Shown: in pieces, positions 1-14,564 of the stretch
How positions within the stretch are numbered: the stretch's first letter is position 1
Layout of the letters: every line of letters begins with the position of its first letter
Origin: Dermacentor variabilis
Taxonomy: Eukaryota > Arthropoda > Arachnida > Ixodida > Ixodidae
Assembly: GCF_050947875.1 (NCBI RefSeq)
Contig: NC_134569.1
Coordinates: forward strand, 18,761,631 to 18,825,630
Direction: 5' to 3'
DNA length: 64,000 nt
Made by a program: the position numbers and the translations under genes
The notes under the pieces: model-generated
What the model was told of the DNA's origin: nothing
What the model saw: only the letters and a program-made list of their open reading frames with translations
Databases searched by the model: none

Positions 1-75
1 AGAAAACTTTAGCCGTTGACCGTGTGAAATAGTTGAGCAAGCAAATGAAGTGATGCAAATAGCATGTGTGTGCAG

Positions 76-2914
76 AGAGAAGCAGCAGCATGGGAGTCAA
101 CAGCAGGAAGGTTGCAGAGAGGCGGAACCGCTTAGGGGAGACACCCCTGCAAGTGGCAGCCATAAAGGTGTGCTTCAGTGGGCCAATCAGTGGCAGATGG
201 TTTCCTTGTTTCTCCTAGAGGTTCTTGGTGCAGTTAGATATATGATTCAGCACAAGTAGCCACTGCCATTGGTCTTATGCAGGGTGATACAACCCGTGTA
301 AAGGTCCTGCTCAGTGGAGGTGCCAATCCAAATGTTCGTGACAACGCTGGTTGGACGCCTCTGGTGAGTGAACATTGACCTAGGCAATGCATGTTCTCAT
401 TAAAATCCATACAATTTGGCAGTCTGTGTTGTTTTGTTGCTTTTACCTGCCCCATCGCTTGTGCATGCCTGGGCATGGGTCAAGCTTCACTTTTTCTTTG
501 AAGAACACAAAAGCAATAAAAGGACTATTTGCTTTTCATGGTGATTGTGTGCTGGGATCATGCACAATACAGTAGGACCTCGTTGATGCGATCCTATTTC
601 GTACGATTTCCTGCCGCCGATGTGTACAATCGAGAGCACAAGAAATGACCCAGTTCAGTTAGGCTTCTTTTTTACTGGTTAATACATTCTCGGAAAACGC
701 GATCTTTCGGCATCAAAGTTCAGTAGATCGCCAAAGTGCAATCATATGATATATTTTCCAGCTGCTAGATCCCATATAAACAACAAAGGGCACAGGTTGC
801 GTAATTGTGAGCAGTAGGCACCCGCCATGGCAGCTTCCCTGCAGTATTCGCCTGCCTGTGCCACATGAAAATGTCAGCATGCATTCAATTTCCCATTCCA
901 GTACCATGAAATCTCCTCGTGGGTTGCAGTAGGGTCGGCGGCGACGGCTGCGACCACTACTGTGATAAGCATCTTCACCTATCTGTTTCGAAGAAGCGCG
1001 AAAAGATATACTGACTAAGATAATTGAAAATTTAAGATTTTTCGCTCCCGTATATATGTACTTTCCCAGCCAGGTGGGCTGCCATCAAACTTTGGATTTC
1101 ATCTATCTGTTTCACAGCTGATGTGGTGCAGTGCCGCTGGAAGCGTACTGCACAATTTTAATAGGCGATAACCCAATCACATTGCCATTTTCTGCTGCAG
1201 ATGACACGAAGTGAGCGTCATGTCTCGCTATGGTGGCACTGTGTTCCGCCGTTACCCACCAGCTTGATTTTGTTTGGGTTTTCCATCACCATCTTAAAAC
1301 ACTATGCAATAGGAAAACAACCGTGGGCATGTCACAACTTCCCACCAAAATGCCCAGCCTTAAAGGGCCCCTGAAAACCTTTGAGAATTTTTTACGCATT
1401 TCAAACAAATGTACTTATCATGTAGAGAATGACATGACCATAATCTCTGGTGAATGGCAGTAGTGCTTCGCACCATGGGAATGCCACAAATTCCCAAAAG
1501 AATCTCGTGCTCTTCTCCTGGTCTTTTTGGTGCCTCCTTTGCGAACAGGGTGTTCTGAGAATGTAGGAGGGCTCGCCTATTGTACACCACTGCACCTTTT
1601 ATGAAGCTTCCATTCAGTCAGCTTCATGCTGAGGGTGATTTGGGATGGACAAAGGAGGAGCCCTTCTTCTGATGTGTTGATGCCACCCGCAGCTTTTGGT
1701 GCTCTGTGTAGAGTTTGTAAGCGTATGTGGCAGTGGGGAGAGAGTGCGAGTTGGGCAGGTAGCGAAGGAGAGCGAGAAACGGCGATGGTGGCATTTTTTT
1801 AAAACACCTGCACCTTTCCTATTACTGCACCATTTCAAAATATTCTTGCAGCTATATATTCATAGTAGACTAATACACATTAGCAAGTATGTAACTAATT
1901 TTCAAGCTCAGGGTGGTTTAGGGGCCATTTAGAAGCTGCTGGCACAGGCCAAATTCAAGGAGCACAAATGTATGCTTGCCGAAACCACAATAATTACGAC
2001 AAATCTAGGGCCGCTTGGGCCCGACTAGCTTGGCGCACACTGGAATCGCGTGCTGCAAAAATAGGGGAAATATATCACATTACGTAGATTTCAACTACAA
2101 TTGAGTCTGCCAAATATTTAAATCACTTTGGTTTGCATGTTTTCCTTGTTTGCCTCACATTTTTTTCCAAAACGTGTGAACAACGTTCTAGCATTTCCAT
2201 TAGTTTACCACAATCATGAATCACTGCATTTCCCTGCACTGTCAGGATGCACTGGTCCGTGTTGACAGAATGGTTTACCCTGTTTTCGTGGTTTAATGCA
2301 GTGGTGTCTGTTGCCTCTGATCGGAGGTGTTGCCGTATGCTGCGTTACCGACACCAAAAAAATTGCATGAGTGCTGCCTTTGAATGTGAAGGAACACAAA
2401 CATGGGGTTCACAAAGCCTCAACAGGAATTGTGTTGCAGCTGGTCATTGAATGCGCCTTGTGTCTTATCCAGCACGAGGCTTCCAGCCAAGGCGCCGTGG
2501 AAGTAGTACGTCTGTTGCTTGCAGCCGGTGCATGTGTCAACGCAGCCGGTCCAGATGGTGTCACACCACTGCACGACGCTGTGCTCAGCAATGTGCCTGA
2601 TGTGGTGCTGCAACTATGTAGTGCAGGTGCTGACATAGATGCTAGGTACGTGCCCACAGCAAAACATGTACAAAGCCACTCAGTGCAGCATGCAGAAAGG
2701 GACAAGTGCCCATTCATGGTGCTGCTTTCTACATGCAATTTTGTTGATAGTAATCAAGGTAACAGTGCTCTCCTTAAGGAAGTTTTTGTGGCCTACATAA
2801 CACAGGACAAATGATGGCCGAACTCCTGTGTCACTTGCCCAAAGTGAACTGATGCGGGCTGCCCTGCGGTCACCTCCTGCCCCTCGGGTGCACCAGCCGT
2901 CTGGATCTCCTCAG
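76..2914 (+). CDS. BARD1: BARD1 ankyrin-repeat exons (four exons)
   Basis: Exons 76-167, 283-363, 2473-2645 and 2806-2914 encode about three to four ankyrin repeats: GETPLQVAAIK then GDTTRVKVLLSGGANPNVRD, then AGWTPL-HEASSQGAVEVV, then GVTPLHDAVLSNVPDVVLQL. Each repeat shows the TPLH-type start of a helix and the L-L-x-x-G-A turn. In vertebrate BARD1 this domain reads histone H4 unmethylated at K20; the acidic residues that I recall lining that pocket (E of HEA, D of LHDA) are present here, so histone reading is plausible but inferred. The last of these exons continues into a proline/serine-rich linker (SPPAPRVHQPSGSPQ) before the BRCT domains. Phases at the junctions are 0, 0, 2 and 0. Confidence 0.85.
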
Positions 2915-5900
2915 GTGCGTGACCAGTTTGTGCAGATAAGCATCATACAGCATGCAACATATGAATGTACAGTCGCGAACGAAACTTTGGAGACCACAGC
3001 ATCAGCAAAAAATTGAAATATATTCAAGCACAGCTCCGCTGCCTGGGTTTGTTTAATACATACATTGTACTGGTCAAAAAAAAATTGTGGCACCTTCTGT
3101 TCCCAAACTTTTGCTCGCAAATGTACAGGCGCCGACAAAAGTGGTATACTCCACGCAGCGGGAGCCGGAGCAACGGCAAACTGCATCACAATGCCATCTA
3201 CAGGCAGCATCTGGGATCGAGACAGCCAATGGGTGCCCTTTATTATCTGCAGGCATGTCGCTTGATTCGTGTCAATGTTTCGTGCTTCAGCTCACCAAAA
3301 TGCCAAGCGACGCCGCTGCATGAAGTATACCACTTTTGTCGGCGCCTGTACATATGCAGGCCTGCCATATGCATCTGTTTAACTGGTCGGCTGCAGGGAA
3401 CACTCACAAATACTGCACACCGAAATACAGATAGCTAAGAGGACCCACAAGTGATTTTAATTGAAACAACTGTTTCCCTTCATTTTTTAAACAGGCCCGC
3501 AGTGATGGTTTAGTGGATATGGCGTTGCACTGCTGAGCACAAAGTTGACGGTTCAATTCCCGCCTGTGCCAGCCACATTCTAACGGAGGCAGAAGTATTC
3601 AAACGCCTTTGTACTGTATTATGGTGCACATTAATGAAATCCATGTGGTCAAATTTAATACAGAACACTTCACTGCAGTGTTCGTCGTAACTCACTATGC
3701 AGTTTTGCCACGTTGAACCCCACAATTTATTTAACTAATCTTGTAAACAATGCAATTTTACTGCAGTGAACTAGGGCTCCCTAACTATACCATACCTAGC
3801 CAGCCCAGAAAAGAATATGAAGGTTCTCTGAAGTTGAACCTTGATGACATTGTTAACAGCGGGAGCTGTTTCTTCACATGGCTTTAAGCTATGCCTATGA
3901 CAGTCGCCAGACAAATCAGAATGACGAGCCACAGTAGCATGCTGCAAAAACAAGACATTTCAAAAGTGGAGCGGTAGAATAACTGTCACTGACGTTCCAG
4001 TTTAGTGGCCCTTTCTTTTTGCAGTTTTAATTAACTATTTACATTATTAAGTTGCTCTGGTGTCAGTTTCACTGCGCTATTCGAGCATCTGTGACATCCA
4101 TTTTACAATGCTCCTGTGCATCTCTGTTGGTCATGCAAGCTTGAACAGGTGCTTGCCATAAACCTTTTTCTGAAAAGCAGGTTTACTTGCTCGTGAAATT
4201 TGTCCAAAGCACAATTTCTTACTTCCACCCTGGCACCCACGTAAGTGTCAAAATGTATGTCATTTACAGTGTTAAAGCAGTGTGTAATCTCTCTAGCCTT
4301 CAGGCTTTTGGTACATTTCTTTCACCTAATTTTGCTCTCGGGGTGTTTCGAACATCAAACAGTGTCTTGTTAAACTTCTTGTGGCCTGTTCATACGTGTT
4401 CATACCACACCATACTTGTTCTGAAGTAAGAGAAAGCCATAGTTGAACTACACGTGTAGTGAGTAACAAAAACATCAGTGTGTCACTATTTCTCACATAG
4501 ATAACCATACACCAAGTTTCCAACAAGGTCAAACACTCCAAGGAAGCTGAATGGTTGCATGTGTTCAGATGCACCAATTGCAGCTGTAATCTTTTCAATA
4601 CAAGCTTGACGTAAGACTGCCATAATATACAATGACAGTTTACCTTTCATATCAAAAGATGTAGAGTTAGAAAACGAGTGAGTATAAAGGAATTCTTTCT
4701 CATAGCACACCTGTTTCAGTATCTTGTAAGAAGACTACGGATTTCACTGTGGGATAGCAAATATAGTTATAATCTGATATGTTATAATCTCATATACAAG
4801 TGCTCTCATGTTTAATTCAAATGTTTTTCTTCAGGCAATAAGAGGTACTCTCTGAAACTTGGACAGTTTTTTTTCTAAATTGATTCTGTCAAGAATAGTG
4901 GTAAGGTGGACATTAATCACAGTTGAAGAGAAAGGTAAGAGCTTGTGCTTGCCTTTCCCAGCTGCCTCAGGGGACAAAGGAGTCTGGTGCTGTAGTGCTG
5001 CTGGCATCTGGCTTGGATGAGACTCAGTGCCAGACCCTGGCGCAGTGTGCACGGCTGCTGGGAGGCAGCTGCACGGTGGCTTTCTCCCGTGAAGGTCAGA
5101 GCACGACTGGCACTTCTTACTTTTCTAGCCTCAAATATAACAGTGCTTCGTTTGTGTTCACATTGTCATTGCTGTGCTCGTTAAACTTGTTCCTTCAGTC
5201 ATTACTTCACCTTTTGACATTCTGCAATCTTATTTGGGCTGCACGCCATACATGCTGATGAATGAGTAGGTATATCTTTATACAGTTGAATGCTACAATG
5301 AAATGACCTGTATAACGAAATTAATTATGCTCTGGCCAAATTCCTATCTTTCATTTGTATTGCAGATGCCTCTACAATAAAGACAGCTATAATGAAGTTG
5401 CCTTTACAATGAAAAAATTTAGGCATCTCGGACGGCTGATTTGTTGCTTTACAACAAATGCCATGTAGCGATGCTGCCATTGCCCTCTGCAGACTCTACT
5501 GAGCTGGGCTTTGCACTATGACGCTAGCAGCAGTGCTGCCGACGGACTTGATGATCCGTGCCGATGTCAGCAAGCCTTAGAGTCCTGCTCCACTGCTCGC
5601 CTTGCAAAGATGCTCGCCTTCCAGCATACCTTAAACTCTGGATATAACTTGATGAAGATTCCCGGATCGTGCGTTTGGCAAGAGAATTCGCCTCAGGATG
5701 GTAAGGTGCTGGTTATTGAAGTGAAATGTTTTTCACTCTAGCCCAATCGCAAAGCTTGTCACTTGTGAATGCTGGTCCATTGTCCACAACAATTACTTTG
5801 GTGTTCTTGAAGATTTCCCGCTCAAGAAGAGGTATGATGCAGTTTGCGTCATCTCCCCCATCTTTGGCGGCAACAAAGCGTGTGCACTCATCCACAGTGA

Positions 5901-8900
5901 CCAGAAAAGCTTGAGTTCTTCTAACGACTACTCCTTTCTTCTTGAGCTCAGCAAAATCAAGGTGAATGATGTAGAATGGGATCGTTGGGTATTCTACCAC
6001 TACCATTCTGTTCCCACAGGGCTTGTATTTTGATTTGACCATTTCACACTTCTGACACATCTTGACATAATTGGCAACATCTGCTTTCATGTTTTTCGAT
6101 AAACCTCTTTGTGAGCTTGCGGTACATCTTCCAAAATCTATCATGTCCTGTCCATTGTGGACTGCTGTGATATAATTTGAGGACTGTGGGCACATTTGCT
6201 TTAGGAACTTAGACTTTACCCTTGCGCAGCTCCTTCCCAGTGTTGCATCAAGTTAATACTTCCTTTAGAAATTTCTTGCACCACATGGAATCGAGATAAT
6301 GCATCATTGCCCTGATGCCTCTGGCCTGTGCTATGCATTATGCCGAAGCTGAATTGTTGAATCTCACTCACCCAGTGGGCTATTCTGCCCTTTGGCAGTG
6401 CAAGCTCCAAGAGATAGGTCAACTGCTCATTATCAGTAAAGAACTTGAAGCCTTTGCCTTCCAGACAGCTTCTGAAGTATCCCAAGGCCATTACGAGTGC
6501 TAGTGCTTCCTCTTCCGTTGTTGTGTCGTTTTCTTGCAGTTTTGTGAATGTGCAGTAGTAATGTCTGATGGCTGGGTTCACTGCGAGGTTGCTCTTGTTC
6601 GTCTTGTTGATCGTCTTGTCGTCTCACAACCGGCAGTGTAGTGAGAAGTGCCTGAGTAAAGTTAAAATGACAAATCAAAGTCTGGGAGTGTCAGCACAGG
6701 ATCGAATGAAATGGCTCGCACAAGTTCCAGATAGTGTCAGTACAGTGACTCATTTTGTTTTTCTCACATAGTCATTTACAAACACACAAAAGTGGCATTC
6801 AAGCCCAAGGAACACTCTTAAAGAAGGAATGTCATGTGGTTTTGCCAGCTTCTTGACGTGCTGAATGCTCTCCTCTTGCATAATCTCGAGTTTCGGTGAC
6901 CCATTGAGGTGAGAGGCAGACGAAGCATTCGCTCCCCCTGCCAGCACGTTTTCCAATAGCGTCGTCCCAGTGCGGGAGACACTATCAGCCGCGGAAGTGG
7001 GGTGCGGCTGGCTTCGCTTAAATCATAGCGTTGAGAAAATATTGTCGGTATATGTGGCATGAAACTGTATCACTCGTCGCCGGCTCCCAAATTTATCAAA
7101 ATGAATAGTTTTCACATTTAAATTGGCTTTTTTCGGTTGCCCGATAATTCAAAAAATTTTGTGGCCCTTTCCTGTGTAAGAAAAATTGATCAGCGTCTAT
7201 ACTTATTTTGCATAAAAGGTTGAATTTCAATATGATGAAATTTAGACATAACGAGGCAAATTGTCGATTTTACTGACATCGTTACATTGATGTTTAACCG
7301 TATTCTCTTTTAGTGGTACCTGCCAATATCCCTTGCACAGGTTAATGCTGGAAAACCAGACATCCTCCTGTGTCATCAATAGTTTCATCAATTCTCAGCA
7401 TTGGATACGAGAAAAGATCTGTTTGTTTGTTTACTAGTCTATCATCTGTACAGTGACAAAATGACTTTTCTTTCAGAAAAATCGTAATGGGCAAGGCAAA
7501 AGACGAAGGAAAAGGCCTGACGATTCCCGCCTCTGGCATTCCTTGAAGCTCCTACTTCAACCATACTTTTTTCTTATGACTGAGGCTATATGGCGTTCTC
7601 TTGGCTATAGTGCTGTCGCATAATAGGAAAGGTACCTCAATGGCTGTTGTGGCTTCTGGAAATGAGCCAACGCACAAAATCTCTGAAAACTTCAAATGTA
7701 CATCCTCTGCAGAACACAGCCTACAATCAGTATTTTGGGCGATACGAAGTTGATGACATCCTCATTCTATGATGACCAAATCATTCCAGAGGATATTAAT
7801 CTTCATGCATTTTATATCAGGTGTTGATAAGATAAAATCAAAGTTGACTTTGAGCATCACCAGTGCTTCAACCTTTGACTTTTCACCTTCAAACTTCAGA
7901 TAAGCTGATGTTTATCTGTTATATTCTCGGCAAGAACCACCGTAGCCGTAGACACGGATGGTCTTCCCACGCACGATGTTGTCAAAATTGACTAGGCTCT
8001 GGTTTAATAAACTTACAGAAGTATCAGTATCAATTAAAACTGATAATGTGAGGCCATCCACTAGCATCTGAACACTCAAAATGCCTGTCTTCATGAGAAA
8101 TGCTGCTTCCTCAACAGTGCATCGCTCTTGACCCAAGTCCTAACTCTCTGTACGTTGGGCGTCACGCTGCAGTGTCAGTTACAGTCAGTGCTAGTCTCTG
8201 CTGCCCCCAATGTTGGCTGTGTTCTTGTCACGGTAATTTCCTCTGCTGCCCAGCATCCCCTTATCAGGTGCACGTTGTTCCGGACATCTAGTATGCATCA
8301 GTGCTAGTAGTAATTCATCCATAGTGGTTAGCAACCTCACTTGAATCTGTCTTTAATAATAGCTAGTCATACCATATATAACAAGAGCCAGAAGAAGAAT
8401 CCGCCAATATCGGGTCAGCAGTACGAAGTAACCGCCACTTTTCAAAAATGTACTCTTTGGTATTAGTGCCTCTCTGCCTGTAGGCAATATCACTATCCCA
8501 GAGCTCTACAGGATTCACCTGGAAAGCACTCGAGAAGCTTTTCCTCCATTCAGTCCAAAGAGTACTTGTATGCAACATTATTTGCAAGTCAAACCACTTC
8601 CATACATTCCCACAGAGAAAAAGTGTCACATTATGTATGCAGCCTTCATCGGTTATTCATTGGTTTTTGTTGCAGGTATATATTTGTAGTAATCCAACCA
8701 AAAAGCTACGCCTGAGGAAGTGCCATCAAACAAGTCTGGTCTCACAAAAAGGTCTTTGCACTTTCCTCTCATATTTGTAACTGAAATAAGTCCTAAGAGC
8801 TGCTGCAACTGCGCCTTATATATCATCTGCAGTTCTTGTAATGAGCTAATAAAACATCCTGTGTTAGAGTCAGTGAAATTTGCTTGCGTCCGCATTTCAT

Positions 8901-11900
8901 GTGCCGGTGGGACTCTTCCTCACCAAGACACCAAATCATTGAGATTCATGCTGACACTTGCACTACCTGGATTGATGAGGTCATCTACAGTAGCTCCAGC
9001 TATATGGGAAATGGTCTCCAGAAGACTCTGAATGGTACTGTCCTCAGGAAGCCTGACATATCTCTCGCCATCTGGTTGGAAACCTGCGATGCCGAATTGC
9101 CTCTCACAGTGCATGATGCTAAACTTGATCTTCATTTGCATGTTCCAGACCTCAACTGTGCCAATGCAAAGTTTCTATGTAGACATAGTGACTATTGGTT
9201 TATTGCTGCATTCTTAAGCAAGCTTCCCTTCTTTTTCTTCTTCTCTCCTGCCCCCAGGCCACTTGTGATGTGGATCGCTACAATATTGTTAAAACTTGTA
9301 GTATTGTTGTAAGTGGGTTTGACTGTGTCACATTGATGAGCTAGGCTTGTCTAAAGCACTTAAAAGGTTAAGGCCATTGTTCTGACCAACAACAGTGTAC
9401 CTTCCAGCAGTGTGCTTCACTTGCCACCTGAGAGTGGCAACTGGAGGCTTTCAACATGCTAATGGAAACTGTCTTCTCTTGCAGTGAGCCACCTGGTGGT
9501 AAGCTGTGACAAACAGGGCAACTGCTGCCAGCGGACACTAAAAGTGCTCAGCGCTATGGCTGCTGGAACATGGATTGTCAGCTTTTCCTGTAAGTCATGT
9601 TTTTCAGCTGTGTTTTGTACTGCAAATTATAAGCTTTGATTACTGCTTGGCTAAAGCTGCTAGCTTGTGGTGGGCTACAATGCTATAGCAAAGTCATGAT
9701 GATGTATTGTCAGGAATGTTTGCATTAGTATAGCAGACTTCAGTTAATTCGATTTTTCGCTTATTTTGATCAAGATCCAGGCCAGCACCCATATATTTCT
9801 ATGCGCCAAAACGAAAATAAAATCTATAGCTGAAAGTAGTGCTGCCTCTGAGTATCCGTTTCTTTCTACGTACTCGTTTAGTCGTGCTTACGCATTCTAC
9901 GAAAACTTCCGTTATTTTGATCCTAAACTTGGTCTTGGCCAGTTTACTCGAACTTGACCAGTCTGCACTCACGCGTCTGACCCCTCTAGTCACCCCAATA
10001 GCGACCCCTTTAGTGGCAAAATTTGTCTCAGCAGAGCTTAGGGGACAGTGAATGCATTGAACACACATCATCTCCCATTGAAAACGCATATTCTCGACAG
10101 CCCTAGGAGAATTTTCAAGTAGGAACCGTAGCTCACAATGTCTGATTACAGTATTTAGTGGGGGGGGGGGGGTGCGAATATTCAAAAATTTCAAGTACCA
10201 TCGAATATATCTTCAATATATCTTCAATATATTCGAGAACTAGGCATTCGAAAATTTGGTTGGATACGAATATTCGAAACAAATAGAATATATTGCTGGC
10301 TGTGCGCGTGCAGACACGGCCTTTGGAGTTTGTCTGTGTGATCTTAGAATATGTGTGTGATTTCGTGCTGAATATTGTGATGGTTTCGTGCTTCTGGCGA
10401 AATTTCCCCTGTAAAGCATGCTCAGTCATTGGACGTCTAAGTTGTGCGGAAAAGCCAGCCTCTCAGCAGCAAAGGGCGCTGGTGTGCGGTCAGCGAGGGT
10501 GCACAGAGCGCTACGAAAGGGAATGGGGCGACTCCGCAAAGGAATCCAACTTCAACAAGAATTTTCTTTGTGGTAGTCTAGGTCCACTGGGCTGATCCTC
10601 TATTACTGTATTCTCCATTACTTACTTTCTTCCATGTTTCCTTGTAGATGGTTTTAGTGTGTGGTGCTCCTCGTTGCTTTAGAAAAAGCATATTTATAAA
10701 TAACAGGAGGTCCCGATAAAGTCTTCCGACTATGGGATTTCCTTCTGTATAATATTGTTCTTTGTAACCTATAATCTATTATGAATAAATCAATCCAATT
10801 CAATATCCCAGCTCCCCGCCGCATGTCCATAGCCGCCTCCATGCAGCGTGCGTTTTGCATGCCTGTTACAATATTTCAGGATAGCGTTGTCAGGGTGTCT
10901 ACCAACCGAGAAAACCGGGAATTGTCAAGGATTTTGAATAGTCTGGAAATACTCAGGTGGTTCGTGCTCCTATGAGGGAAAATTAGCTGTAATTTTATTA
11001 AAACGGAACGAAAGTCGCGCTAACGCTGGCTCGAGTAACAGAGGGGAGTCGTGACGAATCAGCTTTGACGCAGTGTCGTCGGCTGGAGGTGTTGTCAGTG
11101 TACAGTCAAGGGCCGATTTTCCGCAAGCCCGATTTCTGGGACATGCCCGATAATTGGGACGGCTGGAAAGCACGGCGCATTGTATTATGCCGGTTTTCGA
11201 AAGTCCTAAATACATCATTGTTGTGCGGTGAAGCATACGCGAAGGTTTGCGGTGAAGCTTAACAAGTGTTGGAAGGGACAATTGTCACGGAACCCAGTAT
11301 GTATTCCTTAACTATACAAGCGTGCACCCACCATCTCTTGTCCCAGTACGAGGATCGATACGCCTAATAACCGTAGTGGTAGGCCTTCAGAGCTCTTTCG
11401 GATGTGCCTGTGACAATTTGGGCCCTTAAGGGCAGTAAAAGACGTATTCATTCTTTCGAACTGCCCGATTTTCCAGATGTTTCCGCGGCCCCTAGGAAAT
11501 CCGAAAAATCGGACGTTCACTGTACAGCTGACAAAGGGGATGCTTTAAATGGGCCGTAGGGCGAACGCGCAGCGTAAGGCGGACGAGAACAGAACGGGCC
11601 GACGCGTTGAGGAATGAACGGGAAAGGAAGTGTGCCACCGCTTCTTTGAAGGAGATTGAGCTCAAAAAACAAAGTGTTGGCTGAAGCCGAGATGCGAATG
11701 TCCCTCGCCCAAACCAAAATAAACTCTTGAAAGCAGTGAAAGGCAACAGTGAGGCATTGTGCGCAGGCTGAGAGTATGTCAGGACCATAGGCGCCGACTA
11801 CGGGGGGCGCCGGGGCTCGAACCCGCACCGGACTTTTCCGGAGGGAGGGGCTGACTCCCCCGCCCCCCCGGCCGTCGATACCGAACCCTACCTCCCTCCC

Positions 11901-14470
11901 CTCCACCTAACGTGTCATTGCCAGAGTTTTGTCAACCACATCATTTGAGGTTTCTTTTGACTTGCCTAGACCTTTTCACTTAAAATTTTATTGTGGCTAA
12001 TAGCTTACTGCATCATTGTTGGCGTGGACGTACACAGATTTTAATTCATACTTCGCTTTATTTCTACAAATTCTGACAATAGGAGAACAAGCTCATTAGA
12101 ACTTCCAGTGGTGGCTGCCTCGTCCGTTTTTCTCACTTCAACATTGTTTTAAATTTCCACTCTAAACACAATGCACATACACAATATATTTAAATATGTA
12201 CACAAGAAAAGGTTTATTATATTTTTTAAAGAGAAGGAGGTAGCGAATGAACAATTATTTCTAAAGTTATGGATAGCTTATGCCTAGAGAATGAATATGT
12301 TACTGTATGTTCACCTCACTTCAAAATGCTTTGCTTGCTTTTTTGGCCCTGCAAAAAACCTGTAGGCTTTAGTGACCCCTTCGATAGAGTCTTTTATCAA
12401 TGGCGTGTGAAATGCACGGGAATGATATGTCTGTCAGACTCACTTCTCTTTCCAACCAACTAGCCATATGCAGCTTGGCTGTAAAACGTTATGATCGAGC
12501 TAGTGCCTTATCTGCCGCGTCTCGGCCAAAGTAACACGTTGCGTTTGGTGTTAGTTGGAAACAAGCTGTGATAGCTGTTGTCTTAGCGTAGATAAAGTGC
12601 ACGGATGATTCTTTTTTTTTTTTTTTGTCACAAAACCTATCACCACAAAAGCGAATTGACAACATCAATGCAAATGTTTAAAGTTGCATTTTGTTTTGTC
12701 CCCGTCGCCATGTGTTTCTCTATATTTACGCTGGTGCTACGATCGGTCCAATCTTCTTCGATCACACACTGACCGGACAGCATTGGATGGACGAAATACT
12801 GGACGGAGTGGTGGATGAGTTTCTCAGTGAAGTCCCGCTATCACGTCTTCCACTTCCGTGGTATCAGCAAGGTGGGGCACCAGCACACAGCAGCAGCTGA
12901 GCATGAAACTGGCTGTACGCGACTTTTCATGCGAAATTAGCCAGCCAGGCCACCTGACCTCTCTCCACTTGATTTCTTTCTTTGAGGTTATGTGAAAGAT
13001 TGTGCTTACATGATCGAGACGGACGTCATATTAGGTCAAGGCAAGGATAACGGATGTCTGCTGTCGAATTCCAGTGTCGGTTTCAAGAAAGCCACTGAAG
13101 ATGTGATAAAGTGAACTCAGTACTGCGTAGCTGCAGAAGGAGATACCTATTTTAACATGTCCCCTAGGCAGTAGTTGGTGTTCAGTGGCACTTACAAATT
13201 CGTAGATAATAAGGGCACACTGAAATCTGATTTATTTTTCAGTTTGTTTTTGTGCAGGCATCCTGATTGCCAATTCAGCTCATTTAGAAGTGCTATATTT
13301 ACTTTCTCGAACGCATCGGTTTTGCCTATTCTCTACACGTGGGTCGCTTCTCAGTCTGTTTGTTTCGCGTTTATTTTTTCCCACGACCCTGTTTTTGCAG
13401 CACGTATACACTCTCATGAAAAATAAGACCGTCACTTTAATTTGGCTTTGGTCCGAAGCAAACTTCTGGTCGATTTGGTGCAAGCAAAGCCGGGATTTTG
13501 AAACATGCTATGCGTATTACATTGTTTTTCGCGTTTCGTGCGTGGTCTGAGCGGCGCTTCGACCGCATTATCAAGGAGCTTTTGTTATCAATGGGATCAG
13601 CTGGCCTTGATATACGGATAATACTAAGTGTGACGTAGAGAGGAAGGAATACTGTAGCTGCAAAGCCGCGAAACCTGCTGTTGGTGCTCCTTCTGTACCA
13701 TAATTAAGGTGATGTGCTGCCTCTTCGGGATTGCGACAGGCAATGCAGTTGCTTTTAATAAGCTTATTTGAGAGCACTGCTTTATGATGCAGGTGGGAGC
13801 GTAGCCACATGGTATTTTTCATATTTTGTCAGGTTTGTTTGGCAGTCGGAAAAAATTGCAAGCATGTCGCTGAAAACACAGCAGTTAGATGTCATTCGGG
13901 GGTGCCTGGGTGCGCCTACAAATGCCTCATTGACACTTTGATAATTAGGACAGTACTTCTTGAATTAGATAATTAATTCCAATTGTCGAATTAAGTTACT
14001 GGAACAAAAGAATTAATGGCGGCTACTCCACTGTACTGGAAACAATATGCAGTAAGTTTTCTTCGAGCAGCGCAACTGCTCTTAGTTTAAGTCTTGGTGC
14101 ATGATAGTTGCGACACCCCGTATTGTTCACTCAGTAACCGAAATGAGACCAAGCCGGATTCACTCGAAATTAGAATCAGCAGCAGTCACACACAGCAGCA
14201 CTTATACTCGGACTCACAGAATAAGAAAGACAGAGCGAGGCTGCAGTTTTGCCGGAAACGCGAAGCAGTATTAGTGATAGTGAAGTATACGACAATTACA
14301 TGAAGGAAGATTACGCCACTGAGAGACGCCAGATTCTTGGTGGTGGGAGAGCACTGAGGCTGTAAAATTGAACCGTCTCTTGCTATGAGGTCTTCTAAAT
14401 TCTCATGTAAGGCTGCCACTTCAGTGAACAATTCTTCGAGGTCACACAAAGTTTCTTCAAGTGCAAAAAG

Positions 14471-14564
<94 letters not shown>

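Larger units (their letters stand above)
5713..9141 (-). mobile_element. Decayed Ty3/gypsy-type retrotransposon
   Basis: Reading on the minus strand from 9141 to 5713: gag-like, protease, reverse transcriptase, RNase H and integrase pieces appear in that order, all broken by stops and frameshifts. No LTRs were recognised. The reverse transcriptase is interrupted around 6960-7315 by unrelated sequence that ends in a pogo-like inverted-repeat motif (about 7280-7303). The whole copy sits antisense in a BARD1 intron. Confidence 0.8.

Noticed and set aside
3496..3570. Possible tRNA gene on the plus strand
   Set aside because: The tRNA-like head continues into the same body as the Ruka-type SINE.
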